A DNA stretch of 64,000 nucleotides from assembly GCA_041488155.1 (NCBI GenBank), contig JBGPOS010000005.1, positions 20,107 to 84,106 on the forward strand. The letters run 5' to 3'. Positions 23,308 to 31,544 of the stretch are shown one piece after another. Below the pieces are notes generated by a model, which was given only the letters and a program-made list of their open reading frames with translations, ran no database searches and was not told where the DNA came from. The position numbers were made by a program, and so were the translations under genes. Position 1 is the stretch's first letter, and each line of letters begins with the position of its first letter. Source of the DNA: JBGPOS01 sp041488155 (GTDB lineage Bacteria > Chloroflexota > Dehalococcoidia > Tepidiformales > Tepidiformaceae).

Positions 23308-25650
23308 TCAGCGCTCGGTGCGCACCGTCACCCTTCGTCCGTCGCTGGAGACCGTGATGCGCCCGTCCCGGTCGGTCCGAAACAGAGTGGCGCCGGTGAG
23401 CGCAGCGAGCGTCTCGGGGGCGGGATGGCCGAAGTGGTTTTCCGCCCCGACCGAGATGACGGCAACGGCCGGGTCCACAGCGCGCAGAAACTCCGTCGAA
23501 CTCGTCTTCGAGCCGTGATGGGGGACCTTAAGGACGTCGGCGCGTACGTCTTCGCGGTTCATCAGTTCCCTTTGCGCGGGTGCCTCTGAGTCGCCCGTCA
23601 GCAGCACGCGGGTGGCGCCGTAGGTAATCCGGATGATGAGCGAGGTATTGTTGAGCTCGTCTGTGCGGTAGCCGACTGGCGGCCAGAGGACTTCGAACAG
23701 TAAGCCGTCCTCGGTGAACGAATCTCCCGCATGGATCTCGGAACGGTCGTGCGCTCGCTGGAGGTACAGCGGATAGCTTCGGATGGTGTTGGTGGCGCCG
23801 GTGTCGAACTCGGCATCGACGTCGTAGCGGTCGAGCAGCCCCGGTATCCCGGCGATGTGGTCCTCCTGTGGATGCGTGACCAGGACGCGGTCAATCGAGC
23901 GTTGCCAGTGAGGGAGGACGGCTCCCAGCTCGCGGGCGAGGCCGATGGCGCTGGGTCCGCCATCGACCAACACGTGGTGGCCGTGAGGCGTCGTTACAAG
24001 GATCGCGTCGCCCTGGCCCACGTCGAGGGCAGTTACTTCAAGGGCGCCCGGACCTCTGATCGGCAGCAGGCTGATGTGGAAGACGGCGGCGCCGAGAAGC
24101 GAACAGCCCGCGATGAGTGCTACCGTGCGGGGGACTCGCGAACTGGAGCCTCGCGCCGGGGTCGAGGGGGCCAGGTGGCGGTAGGCAGGCCAGCCGGCCA
24201 CGGCGAGAGCGATATAGGCGAGGAGGGCGGCGCTGCCATCGATCGACGGCAGCGTCGCGGATGCGAACGGTAGCTCGCCCAGTGTTCGAGCGAGCCATGT
24301 GACCAACGCAAGGGGATAATAGGCAGCCAATCCGAACACCCAACCGGCTGGCGCCCAGGCGAGGTCCGCGACCGCGGCAAGTGCACTCAACCAGAACATC
24401 ACTACGAAGATCGGCTCGACGAGGACGTTTGCGAGCGGACCAATCAGCGAGACGGTTCCGAAGGTGACCCAGATGATCGGGAATGTCGCGAGTGTCGCTG
24501 AAAGGGAGAGGGCGGCAGTTTGGGTGAGAACCCGCGGCACTGCAGCACGGCAGCCGGCGCGTTCGACGAATCGGTCGAGGCCGGATCGAATCCAGGGTCC
24601 GAATACGATGAGGCCAGCCGTCGCGGCCAGGCTGAGCTGGAAGCCCACATCTACCGCCGCCTGGGGGTGGAGCGCGGTCATCGCGATGGCTGCTGCGCCG
24701 AGGGCGGCCAGCGAGCTCTGCTGGCGGCCGAGCAGCTCGCCGGTCAGAAAGACGATGGCCATGATGCCGGCGCGGACCACGCTGGCGGAGAGCCCGGCGA
24801 CGACGAGGTAGGCGAACACGGTGAGAGTGGCCGGGCCGATCGCCCGGCGGCGGCCGAGGAGGGGCGCCGCGAGGACGAAAGTCATTGCGGTGACGATGGC
24901 GACGTTCGAGCCCGAGACCGCGACGATGTGGGCCAGCCCCGTGCGCCTGAAATCCTCGTAGAGATCCGGCGGTAAGTTGCCGGATCGGCCGAACACAACC
25001 CCCGCCGCGAGCGACGCCTCGGGTTCCGGGAGAGCGTGCTGGAGGGCTGACTCGAGCCTAAGGCGTGCCTCGGTCCCGTTGCGGGAGAGGGCCCAGCCGG
25101 GCGGATCGCCGAGCACTTCGAGACGGGGGCGAGCCATGGTCCCGACGATGCCCCTCCGGGTCAGGAATGCGCGGTAGTCGAAGTCATCGAACGTGGGCGG
25201 AAGTTCGAGCATGCCGGTCAGTCGAACCGCAGTGCCGGGAAGGTAGTCGGCGTACTGGTCTTCGGTCATCAGCAACCGCCCCGACGTGGCCGACCAGTCG
25301 TCGCCGGAGCGGATCCGGTCGACAGCAACGGTGAAGCGCGTGGTGGTTTCACCGGGGTCGGGTTCGGAGTCGATTCGGCCTTCGACGGCGATCGCGTGGC
25401 CGACGTAACGAGCGAGGTCGGGCGGCGGTGCGTCATGCCAGGCCGAGAATCGGAGACCGCCCACGAGTGCCACCACCGAGGCTCCGGCCATCACTGCCGC
25501 AAGGGAGCGACCGCCGAGCGCCGCGGCTATCGGCACCAGCGCCGCGAGCCATAGGGCCACTGCCGAGGCCGGCGCACCCCAGAGGGAGATCGCGGCGATG
25601 GCCGAGAGCCAGGCGAGGGCGAAGATGATGAGAGTCACGCTCGGGGACAC
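23308..25650 (-). CDS. comEC: ComEC/Rec2 DNA-uptake channel protein
   Basis: 780 residues, the full length of the family. An N-terminal OB-like DUF4131 region (about 60-180), a multi-helix Competence domain (about 210-480) and a C-terminal metallo-beta-lactamase-like domain with DVGQGDAILV, THPQEDHIAG, LTGDSEAPAQ and VPHHGSKTSS. The polytopic protein conducts single-stranded DNA across the cytoplasmic membrane; the lactamase domain may be the nuclease. The GTG start at 25650 has no good ribosome site; a GTG at 25638 is an alternative. No other competence gene lies in the window. Confidence 0.9.
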   Translation of the reverse strand: MSPSVTLIIFALAWLSAIAAISLWGAPASAVALWLAALVPIAAALGGRSLAAVMAGASVVALVGGLRFSAWHDAPPPDLARYVGHAIAVEGRIDSEPDPGETTTRFTVAVDRIRSGDDWSATSGRLLMTEDQYADYLPGTAVRLTGMLELPPTFDDFDYRAFLTRRGIVGTMARPRLEVLGDPPGWALSRNGTEARLRLESALQHALPEPEASLAAGVVFGRSGNLPPDLYEDFRRTGLAHIVAVSGSNVAIVTAMTFVLAAPLLGRRRAIGPATLTVFAYLVVAGLSASVVRAGIMAIVFLTGELLGRQQSSLAALGAAAIAMTALHPQAAVDVGFQLSLAATAGLIVFGPWIRSGLDRFVERAGCRAAVPRVLTQTAALSLSATLATFPIIWVTFGTVSLIGPLANVLVEPIFVVMFWLSALAAVADLAWAPAGWVFGLAAYYPLALVTWLARTLGELPFASATLPSIDGSAALLAYIALAVAGWPAYRHLAPSTPARGSSSRVPRTVALIAGCSLLGAAVFHISLLPIRGPGALEVTALDVGQGDAILVTTPHGHHVLVDGGPSAIGLARELGAVLPHWQRSIDRVLVTHPQEDHIAGIPGLLDRYDVDAEFDTGATNTIRSYPLYLQRAHDRSEIHAGDSFTEDGLLFEVLWPPVGYRTDELNNTSLIIRITYGATRVLLTGDSEAPAQRELMNREDVRADVLKVPHHGSKTSSTEFLRAVDPAVAVISVGAENHFGHPAPETLAALTGATLFRTDRDGRITVSSDGRRVTVRTER

Positions 25651-25699
25651 GCTACCAGAGCGTCGATCCAGGAGTCACCTGTCCGAATGACCAGTTTCG

Positions 25700-25728
25700 T
25701 TGACGATGATCGAGGCCGTCCTTAGAGT
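25700..25728 (+). promoter_or_regulatory. Strong leaderless promoter of the SDR gene
   Basis: TTGACG (25700-25705), 17-bp spacer, TAGAGT (25723-25728), then 8 bp to ATG 25737. Both boxes are good and the spacing is ideal, while no ribosome site exists. This is the best evidence in the window for leaderless transcription. Confidence 0.7.
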
Positions 25729-25736
25729 CGCCTTCG

Positions 25737-26522
25737 ATGGATCTTGGGCTTAGCGGGAAGAGGGTGCTCGTGACGGGCGGGAGCCGCGGGATTGGGTTGG
25801 CGGCTGCGCGGCGCTTCGCCTGCGAGGGAGCGGCGGTGGCGATCGTTGGCCGGCGTTTGGAGGTATTGGCAGAGGCCCGCGCTGACATCCTGGCGGCAGC
25901 GCCGGGGTCGATCGTGGTGACGATCGGCGCGGACGTGAGCACGGTGGAGGGGGCGACGCGAAGCGTGGGCGAAGCCGTGGAGGCACTCGGCGGCCTCGAC
26001 GTTGTGGTCAACAACGCCGGCACTTCAGCCGCCGGCCCGTTCCTCGCGCAGGAAGACGAGACGTGGATCGCAGATCTCGACCTCAAGCTCTTCGGGGCGA
26101 TCCGGGTGACCCGCCTCGCGCTACTCCACTTCCGCGCCGCGGGTGGCGGCCGTGTGGTTAACGTGACGGCTATCTCCGGCAAGCATCCGGGAGCCGGCTC
26201 GGGGCCGACCGCGGTTTCTCGGGCGGCGGGTCTGGCGCTGACGAAGCTCCTGAGCAAGGAGTTCGCCCGCGACAACGTCCTGGTGAACGCTGTCTGCATT
26301 GGACTGGTGCGGAGCGAGCAGATCGAGCGGGGGGCGCGGGCCCGATTCCCGGACCTCCCGATCGACGACGCCCTTCAGCGGATGGGCGAGGGGGTGCCCA
26401 TCGGCAGGATCGGCACGGCTGCGGAGGCCGGGGACGTAATCGCCTTCCTCTGCAGCGAGCGGGCGTCGTTCGTCACGGGCGTGGCGGTGAACATCGACGG
26501 CGGCATGAGCGCCGTCCTCTAG
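25737..26522 (+). CDS. Short-chain dehydrogenase/reductase with altered catalytic residues
   Basis: 261 residues of the classical SDR fold: TGGSRGIG (13-20) for NAD(P), NNAG (92-95), S147 in AISGKHPG and a C-terminal NIDGG. In the position of the catalytic YxxxK, the sequence reads PTAVSRAAG, so Tyr is Thr158 and Lys is Arg162. Either this is a non-redox SDR that binds nucleotide, or catalysis uses other residues. I recall a subgroup of SDRs with a PxxxSRAAG pattern. The start is set by the leaderless promoter. The stop lies 3 bp from the stop of the convergent regulator. Confidence 0.85.
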   Translation: MDLGLSGKRVLVTGGSRGIGLAAARRFACEGAAVAIVGRRLEVLAEARADILAAAPGSIVVTIGADVSTVEGATRSVGEAVEALGGLDVVVNNAGTSAAGPFLAQEDETWIADLDLKLFGAIRVTRLALLHFRAAGGGRVVNVTAISGKHPGAGSGPTAVSRAAGLALTKLLSKEFARDNVLVNAVCIGLVRSEQIERGARARFPDLPIDDALQRMGEGVPIGRIGTAAEAGDVIAFLCSERASFVTGVAVNIDGGMSAVL

Positions 26523-26525
26523 GGT

Positions 26526-27203
26526 TCAGGCGGAGAAGCGGTAGCCCTTCCCACGAATAGTCTGGATCTGGTCGGCCGTGCCGATAACGTCGCGCAGCTT
26601 GCGGCGAAGGTTGCTGACGTGGGCTCGGACGAGGGTGCTCGCGCCCGCCGAATCGTGGTACTGCCAGACATCCACGAGGAGTTCGCGGGGGTGGAGGATC
26701 TCCCCTTCGTGCTCCATGAGATAAGCGAGGAGCGTCGCTTCGATGTTCGTGAGGTGCGCTTCGCGGTCGGCGCTCCGGAGGGTGTTCGAAGTAAGATCGA
26801 GGTCGATGCCGGGGCCGTGGCCTTCTTTCCGGGGGTGCCCGAGCCGCTCCCGGAGAGCCTCGCCGAGCGCCTCGATCGGGAAGGGCTTCTTGATGACCGC
26901 GCCATCGATGCGGAAGTGAGGCCGACGGGCGCCTTTATGGAGCAGGTAGACCACCGCTGGCGTGCCCTCGCCGGTGTAGGCGTTCGAAAGCCACTGGTTG
27001 AACTGAATGAAGGTCGAGCCGTCTTCGCCACGGGGCACGCCCTGCACGTCCACGACGATCGCGTTAGGGCTGACCTCGGGGAGGTCCGTCATTGCGGCGT
27101 CGTAGTTCGCCGACGTGCGGGTGTCGTAGCCCCGTTCGCGCAGGTACTCGGTGACCGAGGCACGCATGCGGGGTTCGCGACTAATGACGAAAACGAATGC
27201 CAT
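26526..27203 (-). CDS. OmpR/PhoB-type response-regulator-like protein with atypical receiver
   Basis: 225 residues. An N-terminal receiver-like domain (1-110) keeps D52 in AIVVDVQG and K105/K106 in VIKKPFP, but the usual acidic pair near residues 8-10 reads SRE. The C-terminal winged helix (about 130-225) has the OmpR signature: HPRELLVDVW, LVRAHVSNLRRKLRD and IQTIRGKGYRFSA. No sensor kinase is adjacent. ATG 27203 is supported by a TTGACA promoter that would start transcription between it and an upstream ATG (27245). Poor Mg binding at the receiver suggests phosphorylation-independent control. Confidence 0.82.
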   Translation of the reverse strand: MAFVFVISREPRMRASVTEYLRERGYDTRTSANYDAAMTDLPEVSPNAIVVDVQGVPRGEDGSTFIQFNQWLSNAYTGEGTPAVVYLLHKGARRPHFRIDGAVIKKPFPIEALGEALRERLGHPRKEGHGPGIDLDLTSNTLRSADREAHLTNIEATLLAYLMEHEGEILHPRELLVDVWQYHDSAGASTLVRAHVSNLRRKLRDVIGTADQIQTIRGKGYRFSA

Positions 27204-27243
27204 GCTCTCTTCATCGCCGAAGGGTGGCTGGGCGCGTTGAGGC

Positions 27244-27272
27244 ATCTTGGTGACCCCCCCGCGCGGTGTCAA
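27244..27272 (-). promoter_or_regulatory. Candidate promoter of the response-regulator-like gene
   Basis: On the - strand, a perfect TTGACA (27272-27267), a 17-bp spacer and CAAGAT (27249-27244). The -10 is only fair. The start point would fall near 27237, downstream of the alternative ATG at 27245. Confidence 0.5.
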
Positions 27273-27431
27273 GCAGATTTGGCCCCGCGGGAACATAAGG
27301 ACGTGAACTTCTTGCACTGGCAACAAACGGGAGGTCTCGAGGTTCACCAAACTTGCCGGATCGGGCCGTCAGCGACGGGACCGTGCCCCGCCTCGCGCCC
27401 CGATAGAGCGCCTGTCGGCCGAACGCCGGGC

Positions 27432-28193
27432 CTAGTTCACCGCCGTGAGTTCATACGTGAGCCGCTCGATCCGGGCCCTCACGACTCTGTTGGGCGCCTC
27501 GACATCGACCCAGACATATTGCGTGACGCTGGATGTGCGAATGCGCACCCGCCAGGCCGTGAACTCTCCCGCCGGCACCTTGACTCGTTCCTGGCTCTCG
27601 ACCTTGACATCGACCGTAACGACCTGGGCGTTGCCGGCGTTGATGTCGTGGTAGGCCCCTTCGAAGTCCTTACGGAGGGGCACGCCGCGGGCCAGCCAGA
27701 GCAGCGCCTCGTCGTCGTAGTAACCGGGGTCGGGGCTGCGGTCATCTGGTTTTGGCAGGTCGCGGCTGGTGTCCCGGATCTTGCCGTTATCGTCGGCTTT
27801 GAGTTTGACGGCGTTGTCGCCGTAGCTTGCGCTGAAGCTCGTGCGCTTGCCAGCTTTCGAATCGGCGATGACACGCATGGACTCGATGGGCAAGAGGGTC
27901 TTGGAGTCCACGGTGACGGACCCATCGTCGCGGTGGGGTCCATCGTCGCCACAGAGGCGATTAAGCTGCGTTCGGCCGGGCTGGATATCGAGCTTCGTCT
28001 CAAGCACGCACTTGCCATAAACATTGTTGCCCTGGTCGACGAGGTTGTAGGCGAGGCTCTCGTTTGATTGCCACGGCGGCGCGGCGAAGAGCTTGCTCGT
28101 CGCCTGGTCATTCCCGGTGTCACAGGCGACGACGAGGGCTGCGAGGGCCATGACCGACAGGAGGAGCAAAGGGCGAGCGGGTCGCCAGCTCAA
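27432..28193 (-). CDS. Putative lipoprotein (DUF3108-like)
   Basis: 253 residues. A signal peptide with SWRPAR then a hydrophobic core and a VVAC lipobox (C24) shows export and lipid anchoring. The mature part is beta-rich; KADDNGKIRD, YYDDEALLWLARG and VKVPAGEFTAWRVRI resemble DUF3108-type envelope proteins. The TTG start overlaps the threonine aldolase stop as TTGA, so the gene is translationally coupled to an apparently unrelated enzyme. Function unknown. Confidence 0.72.
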   Translation of the reverse strand: MSWRPARPLLLLSVMALAALVVACDTGNDQATSKLFAAPPWQSNESLAYNLVDQGNNVYGKCVLETKLDIQPGRTQLNRLCGDDGPHRDDGSVTVDSKTLLPIESMRVIADSKAGKRTSFSASYGDNAVKLKADDNGKIRDTSRDLPKPDDRSPDPGYYDDEALLWLARGVPLRKDFEGAYHDINAGNAQVVTVDVKVESQERVKVPAGEFTAWRVRIRTSSVTQYVWVDVEAPNRVVRARIERLTYELTAVN

Positions 28194-29227
28194 ACGGCCA
28201 CGGCTCCGACGGCGCGCTCCACGCGGGCGAGCGCTTCGGTGATGTCGTCGCCGGTGATGTTGATGTGGGTGACCATTCGCATCCGTTGTGGCCCGAACGC
28301 GACGGCGAGAAGTCCAGACTCCCGGAACGAGGCGAGCCAGCGGTCGAGGTCGCCGCGGACGACGTGGGCCACCACGATGTTGCTCTGGGGATGATTGGGC
28401 GCGAAGGCGTCGAACTTGCGAAGGCCGTCGGCGAGGCGGCTGGCATTGGCGTGGTCTTGGGCGAGGCGCTCGACGTTGTGTTCGAGGGCGTAGATGCCGG
28501 CGGCTGCGAGGATCCCCGCCTGGCGCATCCCACCGCCGAGCATCTTGCGGTTCCGCCGCGCCTCACGAACGTAGTCCTTACCGCCGCAGAGCAGCGACCC
28601 CACCGGGCAGCCCAGGCCCTTCGAAAGACAGAACGACACCGAATCGCAGTCTCGCGCGATGCGCGTTGCCGGCACGCCCAGCGCCGTCTGGGCGTTGAAG
28701 ACGCGGGCTCCGTCGAGATGGACGGACATCCCGTGGCGATGAGCGATCGCGGTCAAGGTATCCATGTCGGCGAGCGATACGGCTTCGCCCCCACAGCGGT
28801 TATGGGTGTTCTCGAGACAGAGCAGGGGGTCTCGCGGCGCGTGGATGTTCGGCGGTCGAATCGCTGCCTCCAACTCGGCAGGGTCGAGGCTGCCCGCGGC
28901 GGTGTTCCGGAGGGCGTGGGCCTGGACGTTGGCGATCCGGGCGCTGCCAGCGACTTCGTAGTTGAAGATGTGGCTTTGGTCGCCCAGGAGGATCTCGTCG
29001 CCAGGGCGCGTGTGAGTCATTACGGCGATGAGGTTGGCCATGGTCCCGCTTGCGACGAAGACGGCCGCCTCCTTGCCGAGACGTTCGGCCGCCAAGGCCT
29101 CGAGGCGATTGACCGTGGGGTCATCGCCGAAGACGTCGTCGCCGACTTCGGCTTCGGCCATGGCCCGGCGCATTTCGGGTCCAGGCTTGCTCACGGTGTC
29201 GCTGCGGAGGTCGATGATGCTGTTCAT
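28190..29227 (-). CDS. ltaE: Low-specificity L-threonine aldolase
   Basis: 345 residues of a fold-type I PLP enzyme, starting IIDLRSDTVSKPGPEMR as the family does. PLP lysine is K203 in SFCLSKGLGCPVGS. GDDVFGDDPTVNRLE, HLDGARVFNA and the arginine-rich REARRNRKMLGGGMRQ are also typical. It cleaves threonine or allo-threonine to glycine and acetaldehyde. The ATG overlaps the preceding gene stop by 4 bp (ATGA), and its own stop overlaps the lipoprotein gene, giving a three-gene operon. Confidence 0.92.
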   Translation of the reverse strand: MNSIIDLRSDTVSKPGPEMRRAMAEAEVGDDVFGDDPTVNRLEALAAERLGKEAAVFVASGTMANLIAVMTHTRPGDEILLGDQSHIFNYEVAGSARIANVQAHALRNTAAGSLDPAELEAAIRPPNIHAPRDPLLCLENTHNRCGGEAVSLADMDTLTAIAHRHGMSVHLDGARVFNAQTALGVPATRIARDCDSVSFCLSKGLGCPVGSLLCGGKDYVREARRNRKMLGGGMRQAGILAAAGIYALEHNVERLAQDHANASRLADGLRKFDAFAPNHPQSNIVVAHVVRGDLDRWLASFRESGLLAVAFGPQRMRMVTHINITGDDITEALARVERAVGAVAV

Positions 29228-29667
29228 GCGCGTTGCCGTTCCCAGAGCGTCTGGTAGTGCTCAGCACCGCGAATAGCGCTGGCGACCTCCTTGCGCTCTT
29301 CGAGGAGGAGTTGCTCCATTACTTTGCCGCACTGTTCGAGCATCTCCATGCCGCCGATATCCGAGACCCGGTCGACGAGATGCTGCCAGACGCCGCTCGC
29401 CTGCATCACGGGCACCGTCCGTGGCCAATGGAACGACATCACTTTTTCCGGGAAAGGGAATTCAGGCCGCAGCCGCTTGATCGAGCGGAAACGGTCTTCG
29501 ACGGATTCGGCGCGGGGCACCACGGCGAGCAGCGGGGGGATGGCCGGCCTGGCGCGAAAATCGATGAGCAGCCGGTTCGGGACGAGGTGGAAGCGGACGA
29601 CGAGCACGTCCGCGGCGTCGATCACCTTGAAGACCTCGTCGATATCGACGCCGAACTCTTCAGTCAT
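29224..29667 (-). CDS. Conserved-looking protein of unknown function
   Basis: 147 residues, soluble and mixed alpha/beta. It begins with an acidic stretch (EEFGVDIDEVFKVIDAADV) followed by strand-like VLVVRFHLVPNRLLIDFRA, and ends in an acidic-basic helix. I recognise no motif. It is the first gene of an operon with threonine aldolase (ATGA overlap) and a lipoprotein. No ribosome site is evident before ATG 29667; TATGAC 20-25 bp upstream could be a -10 element. Real because of coding bias and operon overlap. Confidence 0.7.
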   Translation of the reverse strand: MTEEFGVDIDEVFKVIDAADVLVVRFHLVPNRLLIDFRARPAIPPLLAVVPRAESVEDRFRSIKRLRPEFPFPEKVMSFHWPRTVPVMQASGVWQHLVDRVSDIGGMEMLEQCGKVMEQLLLEERKEVASAIRGAEHYQTLWERQRA

Positions 29668-29780
29668 GGATCGGGCTCGAGCAAGTGGTCATAAGGTCAG
29701 GAGGCATGGTAGGACAGGGGAGAGCGGAGGGCAAAAGTTCGGCCCGGGGACGGCGGAGCGGGAGATCGTGCTGTAAAGCG

Positions 29781-29857
29781 TGGTCGGGGTGCACAGATTT
29801 GAACTGTGGGCCTCTTGCTCCCAAAGCAAGCGCTCTACCAGGCTGAGCTACACCCCG
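29781..29857 (-). tRNA. tRNA-Pro (anticodon TGG)
   Basis: On the - strand the 77-nt cloverleaf starts CGGGGTG and ends CACCCCG-A-CCA, so CCA is encoded. The anticodon arm is CTTGC-TTTGGGA-GCAAG, giving anticodon TGG, and the T-loop is TTCAAAT. It reads CCN proline codons. It lies between the unknown gene of the ltaE operon and pyrD. Confidence 0.95.
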
Positions 29858-29863
29858 GGCAGG

Positions 29864-29891
29864 GGACAGGGTACAGGGAACAGGGGACAGC
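29864..29891. repeat. Four tandem 7-bp units next to tRNA-Pro
   Basis: Units GGACAGG, GTACAGG, GAACAGG and GGACAGC lie in line, beginning 7 bp from the tRNA. The second base varies. They fill the gap towards pyrD. Such heptamers could be slippage products or a small protein-binding array; nothing shows a function. Confidence 0.6.
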
Positions 29892-29930
29892 GACGAGACG
29901 CGGCCACTGCTGTAGCGCCGGGAGCGTCTG

Positions 29931-30884
29931 CTACGAGTCCGGCTTTGAGGTGGGGAAAGGGCTGGCGCAGCCGATGATCTCCTTCACGTCGGCGACGCGT
30001 TCTCGCTCCAGCCAGCACTCGAGGCCTTCGAGCACGTCCAGGAGGGCACGCGGGTTGGCGAAGGTAGCGGTGCCGACCTGAATGGCCGTCGCACCCGCCA
30101 TCAAGAACTCGACGGCATCGTCGCCGTTGACGATGCCTCCACAACCAATGACCGGGACGCGCACAGCCGCGGCGATGTCGTAGACCATCCGCAGCGCAAT
30201 GGGCTTGATCGCCGGTCCGCTCAGGCCACCGCGGCCCCGAGGCAGAACGGGACGTCGCCGGCCGGTGTCGATGGCCAGGCCGAGGACAGTGTTAATCGCG
30301 CAGATAGCCGAGGCACCTTCGGCTTCGCAGGCCAGGGCGAGGGCTACGGGGTCCGTGACGTTGGGTGTGATCTTGACGATGACCGGGAGGTCGGTTCGCC
30401 TGACGGCGGCCCGGGTCGCCCGCGCCGATGCCTCGACGCTCTGGCCGATTTCGATGCCGCCGATGTCGACGTTCGGGCAGCTGATGTTGAGTTCGAGAGC
30501 GGCAACCCCGGGGACGCCGTCGAGCATCGCAGCCATCTCTCCGAATTCCTCGACCGTATCGCCAGCGATATTGACGATGACGGGCGTCTTCCATCGGGCC
30601 CAGACCGGCGCGAGGTCGCGGATGACTTTATCAATGCCGACGTTCTGGAGGCCGATGGAGTTGAGCATCCCTGCGGGCGTTTCGGCCACGCGGGGCTGCT
30701 GGTTGCCGGCACGGGGCGCCATCGTGACTCCCTTGGACACGACAGCGCCGAGGCGATTGATGTCGTAATGGCGGGCGAACTCGAGGCCCCAGCTGAACGT
30801 GCCGGAAGCCGGCATCACGGGATTGCGAAGCGCGAGGCCCTGCTTGTGGCCGGGGGCCAGGTCGACCTGGAGGGTGGGGGGCAT
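29931..30884 (-). CDS. pyrD: Dihydroorotate dehydrogenase, class 1B type
   Basis: 317 residues. FMN enzyme of pyrimidine synthesis, oxidising dihydroorotate to orotate. It has NPVMPASGTFSWG, VSKGVTM, the catalytic cysteine in NISCPNV (C136) and GCGGIVNGDDAVEFLMAG. Cys rather than Ser at this place means class 1, and length and motif style favour the NAD-linked 1B form that partners with PyrK. No pyrK lies nearby. ATG 30884 is chosen because TACACT ends 7 bp upstream (leaderless) and the protein then begins like its family. The frame continues upstream without coding character. Confidence 0.9.
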   Translation of the reverse strand: MPPTLQVDLAPGHKQGLALRNPVMPASGTFSWGLEFARHYDINRLGAVVSKGVTMAPRAGNQQPRVAETPAGMLNSIGLQNVGIDKVIRDLAPVWARWKTPVIVNIAGDTVEEFGEMAAMLDGVPGVAALELNISCPNVDIGGIEIGQSVEASARATRAAVRRTDLPVIVKITPNVTDPVALALACEAEGASAICAINTVLGLAIDTGRRRPVLPRGRGGLSGPAIKPIALRMVYDIAAAVRVPVIGCGGIVNGDDAVEFLMAGATAIQVGTATFANPRALLDVLEGLECWLERERVADVKEIIGCASPFPTSKPDS

Positions 30885-30891
30885 CGCTTCG

Positions 30892-30920
30892 AGTGTACCG
30901 GTCAGCGGCTGGAAGTGGCA
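30892..30920 (-). promoter_or_regulatory. Leaderless promoter of pyrD
   Basis: On the - strand GTGCCA (30921-30916), about 18 bp, TACACT (30897-30892), then 7 bp to the ATG. Both boxes are reasonable and there is no ribosome site. Confidence 0.5.
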
Positions 30921-30966
30921 CCGGCCGGGGCGATCCGGCCGGGAGTGGCCGCGGAAAGCGGGCCGG

Positions 30967-31203
30967 CTAGGAAAGGCCGGCCGGAGTCGAGGGGGTTCCC
31001 CGGCGGCCGCGGTAGCGGGAACCGTTGAGGCTGAAGCTGTCGCTGTCCCACATGAGGTCTTCGGACGAGTTACGGAACTCCCGGGCGGCGCCGCAGCGCT
31101 TGCAGCGCCCGCCGCTGACCGCGCCGTTCGGGGTATCGATGACCCAGTGGTGCCGGCAGACGGGGGAAAGGCCGGGTGCTTCTTGGGTAATGGGGTGTGA
31201 CAT
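30967..31203 (-). CDS. Small CxxC zinc-ribbon-like protein
   Basis: 78 residues. C16 and H18/H19 in PVCRHHWVIDTP, and C34/C37 in GRCKRCGA, suggest one zinc site. The C-terminus is basic and Gly/Ser-rich. I recall similar short CRHHW..CKRCG proteins in Chloroflexota, with no known function. GGGAG 5-6 bp before ATG 31203 supports the start. It lies between pyrD and the divergent Mrp operon. Confidence 0.75.
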   Translation of the reverse strand: MSHPITQEAPGLSPVCRHHWVIDTPNGAVSGGRCKRCGAAREFRNSSEDLMWDSDSFSLNGSRYRGRRGTPSTPAGLS

Positions 31204-31544
31204 GCTTCTCCCTTGCATGGTGTTCTACCCTTCACCAATGGTAGCAGGCAGGGTGGGCTGCTGCCCACACTAGCGGGTATACGCAAAAGCGTTAGTAAAT
31301 CGTTTGCCCCCGTGTCAGTGAGGCACTACGATCGGGTAACGGCAAGGAAAATTGCCTGGCGACGGCACACATGCGGAGGTTCGCGCCAGTGCGGATCGCA
31401 CGCTCGCAGTAGCCGCGAGGAGCCCGGAGTAACTATCAGGTCGAAGACTGGGCATGGTCCTCGGCAGTCCTCTCGGAGTGCGGCCGAGGGGAGATCGAGG
31501 TTTCGTTCGCGAGGCGGTTCCGGGTTCGAACGGCGGAGACCGGG
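31204..31544. other. Intergenic region with the mrp promoter and a structured leader
   Basis: 341 bp with no convincing gene. The first 90 bp serve the small zinc-ribbon gene. A promoter at 31304-31332 points to mrp. The following leader of about 205 nt holds two good inverted repeats: GTGCG-GAT-CGCAC (31389-31401) and CCTCGGC (31459-31465) with GCCGAGG (31483-31489). No known riboswitch core was recognised and no terminator-like T run follows the second stem. Confidence 0.5.
31304..31332 (+). promoter_or_regulatory. Promoter of the mrp-NYN operon
   Basis: TTGCCC (31304-31309), 17-bp spacer, TACGAT (31327-31332). Transcription would start near 31339, leaving a leader of about 205 nt before mrp. 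Confidence 0.6.
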
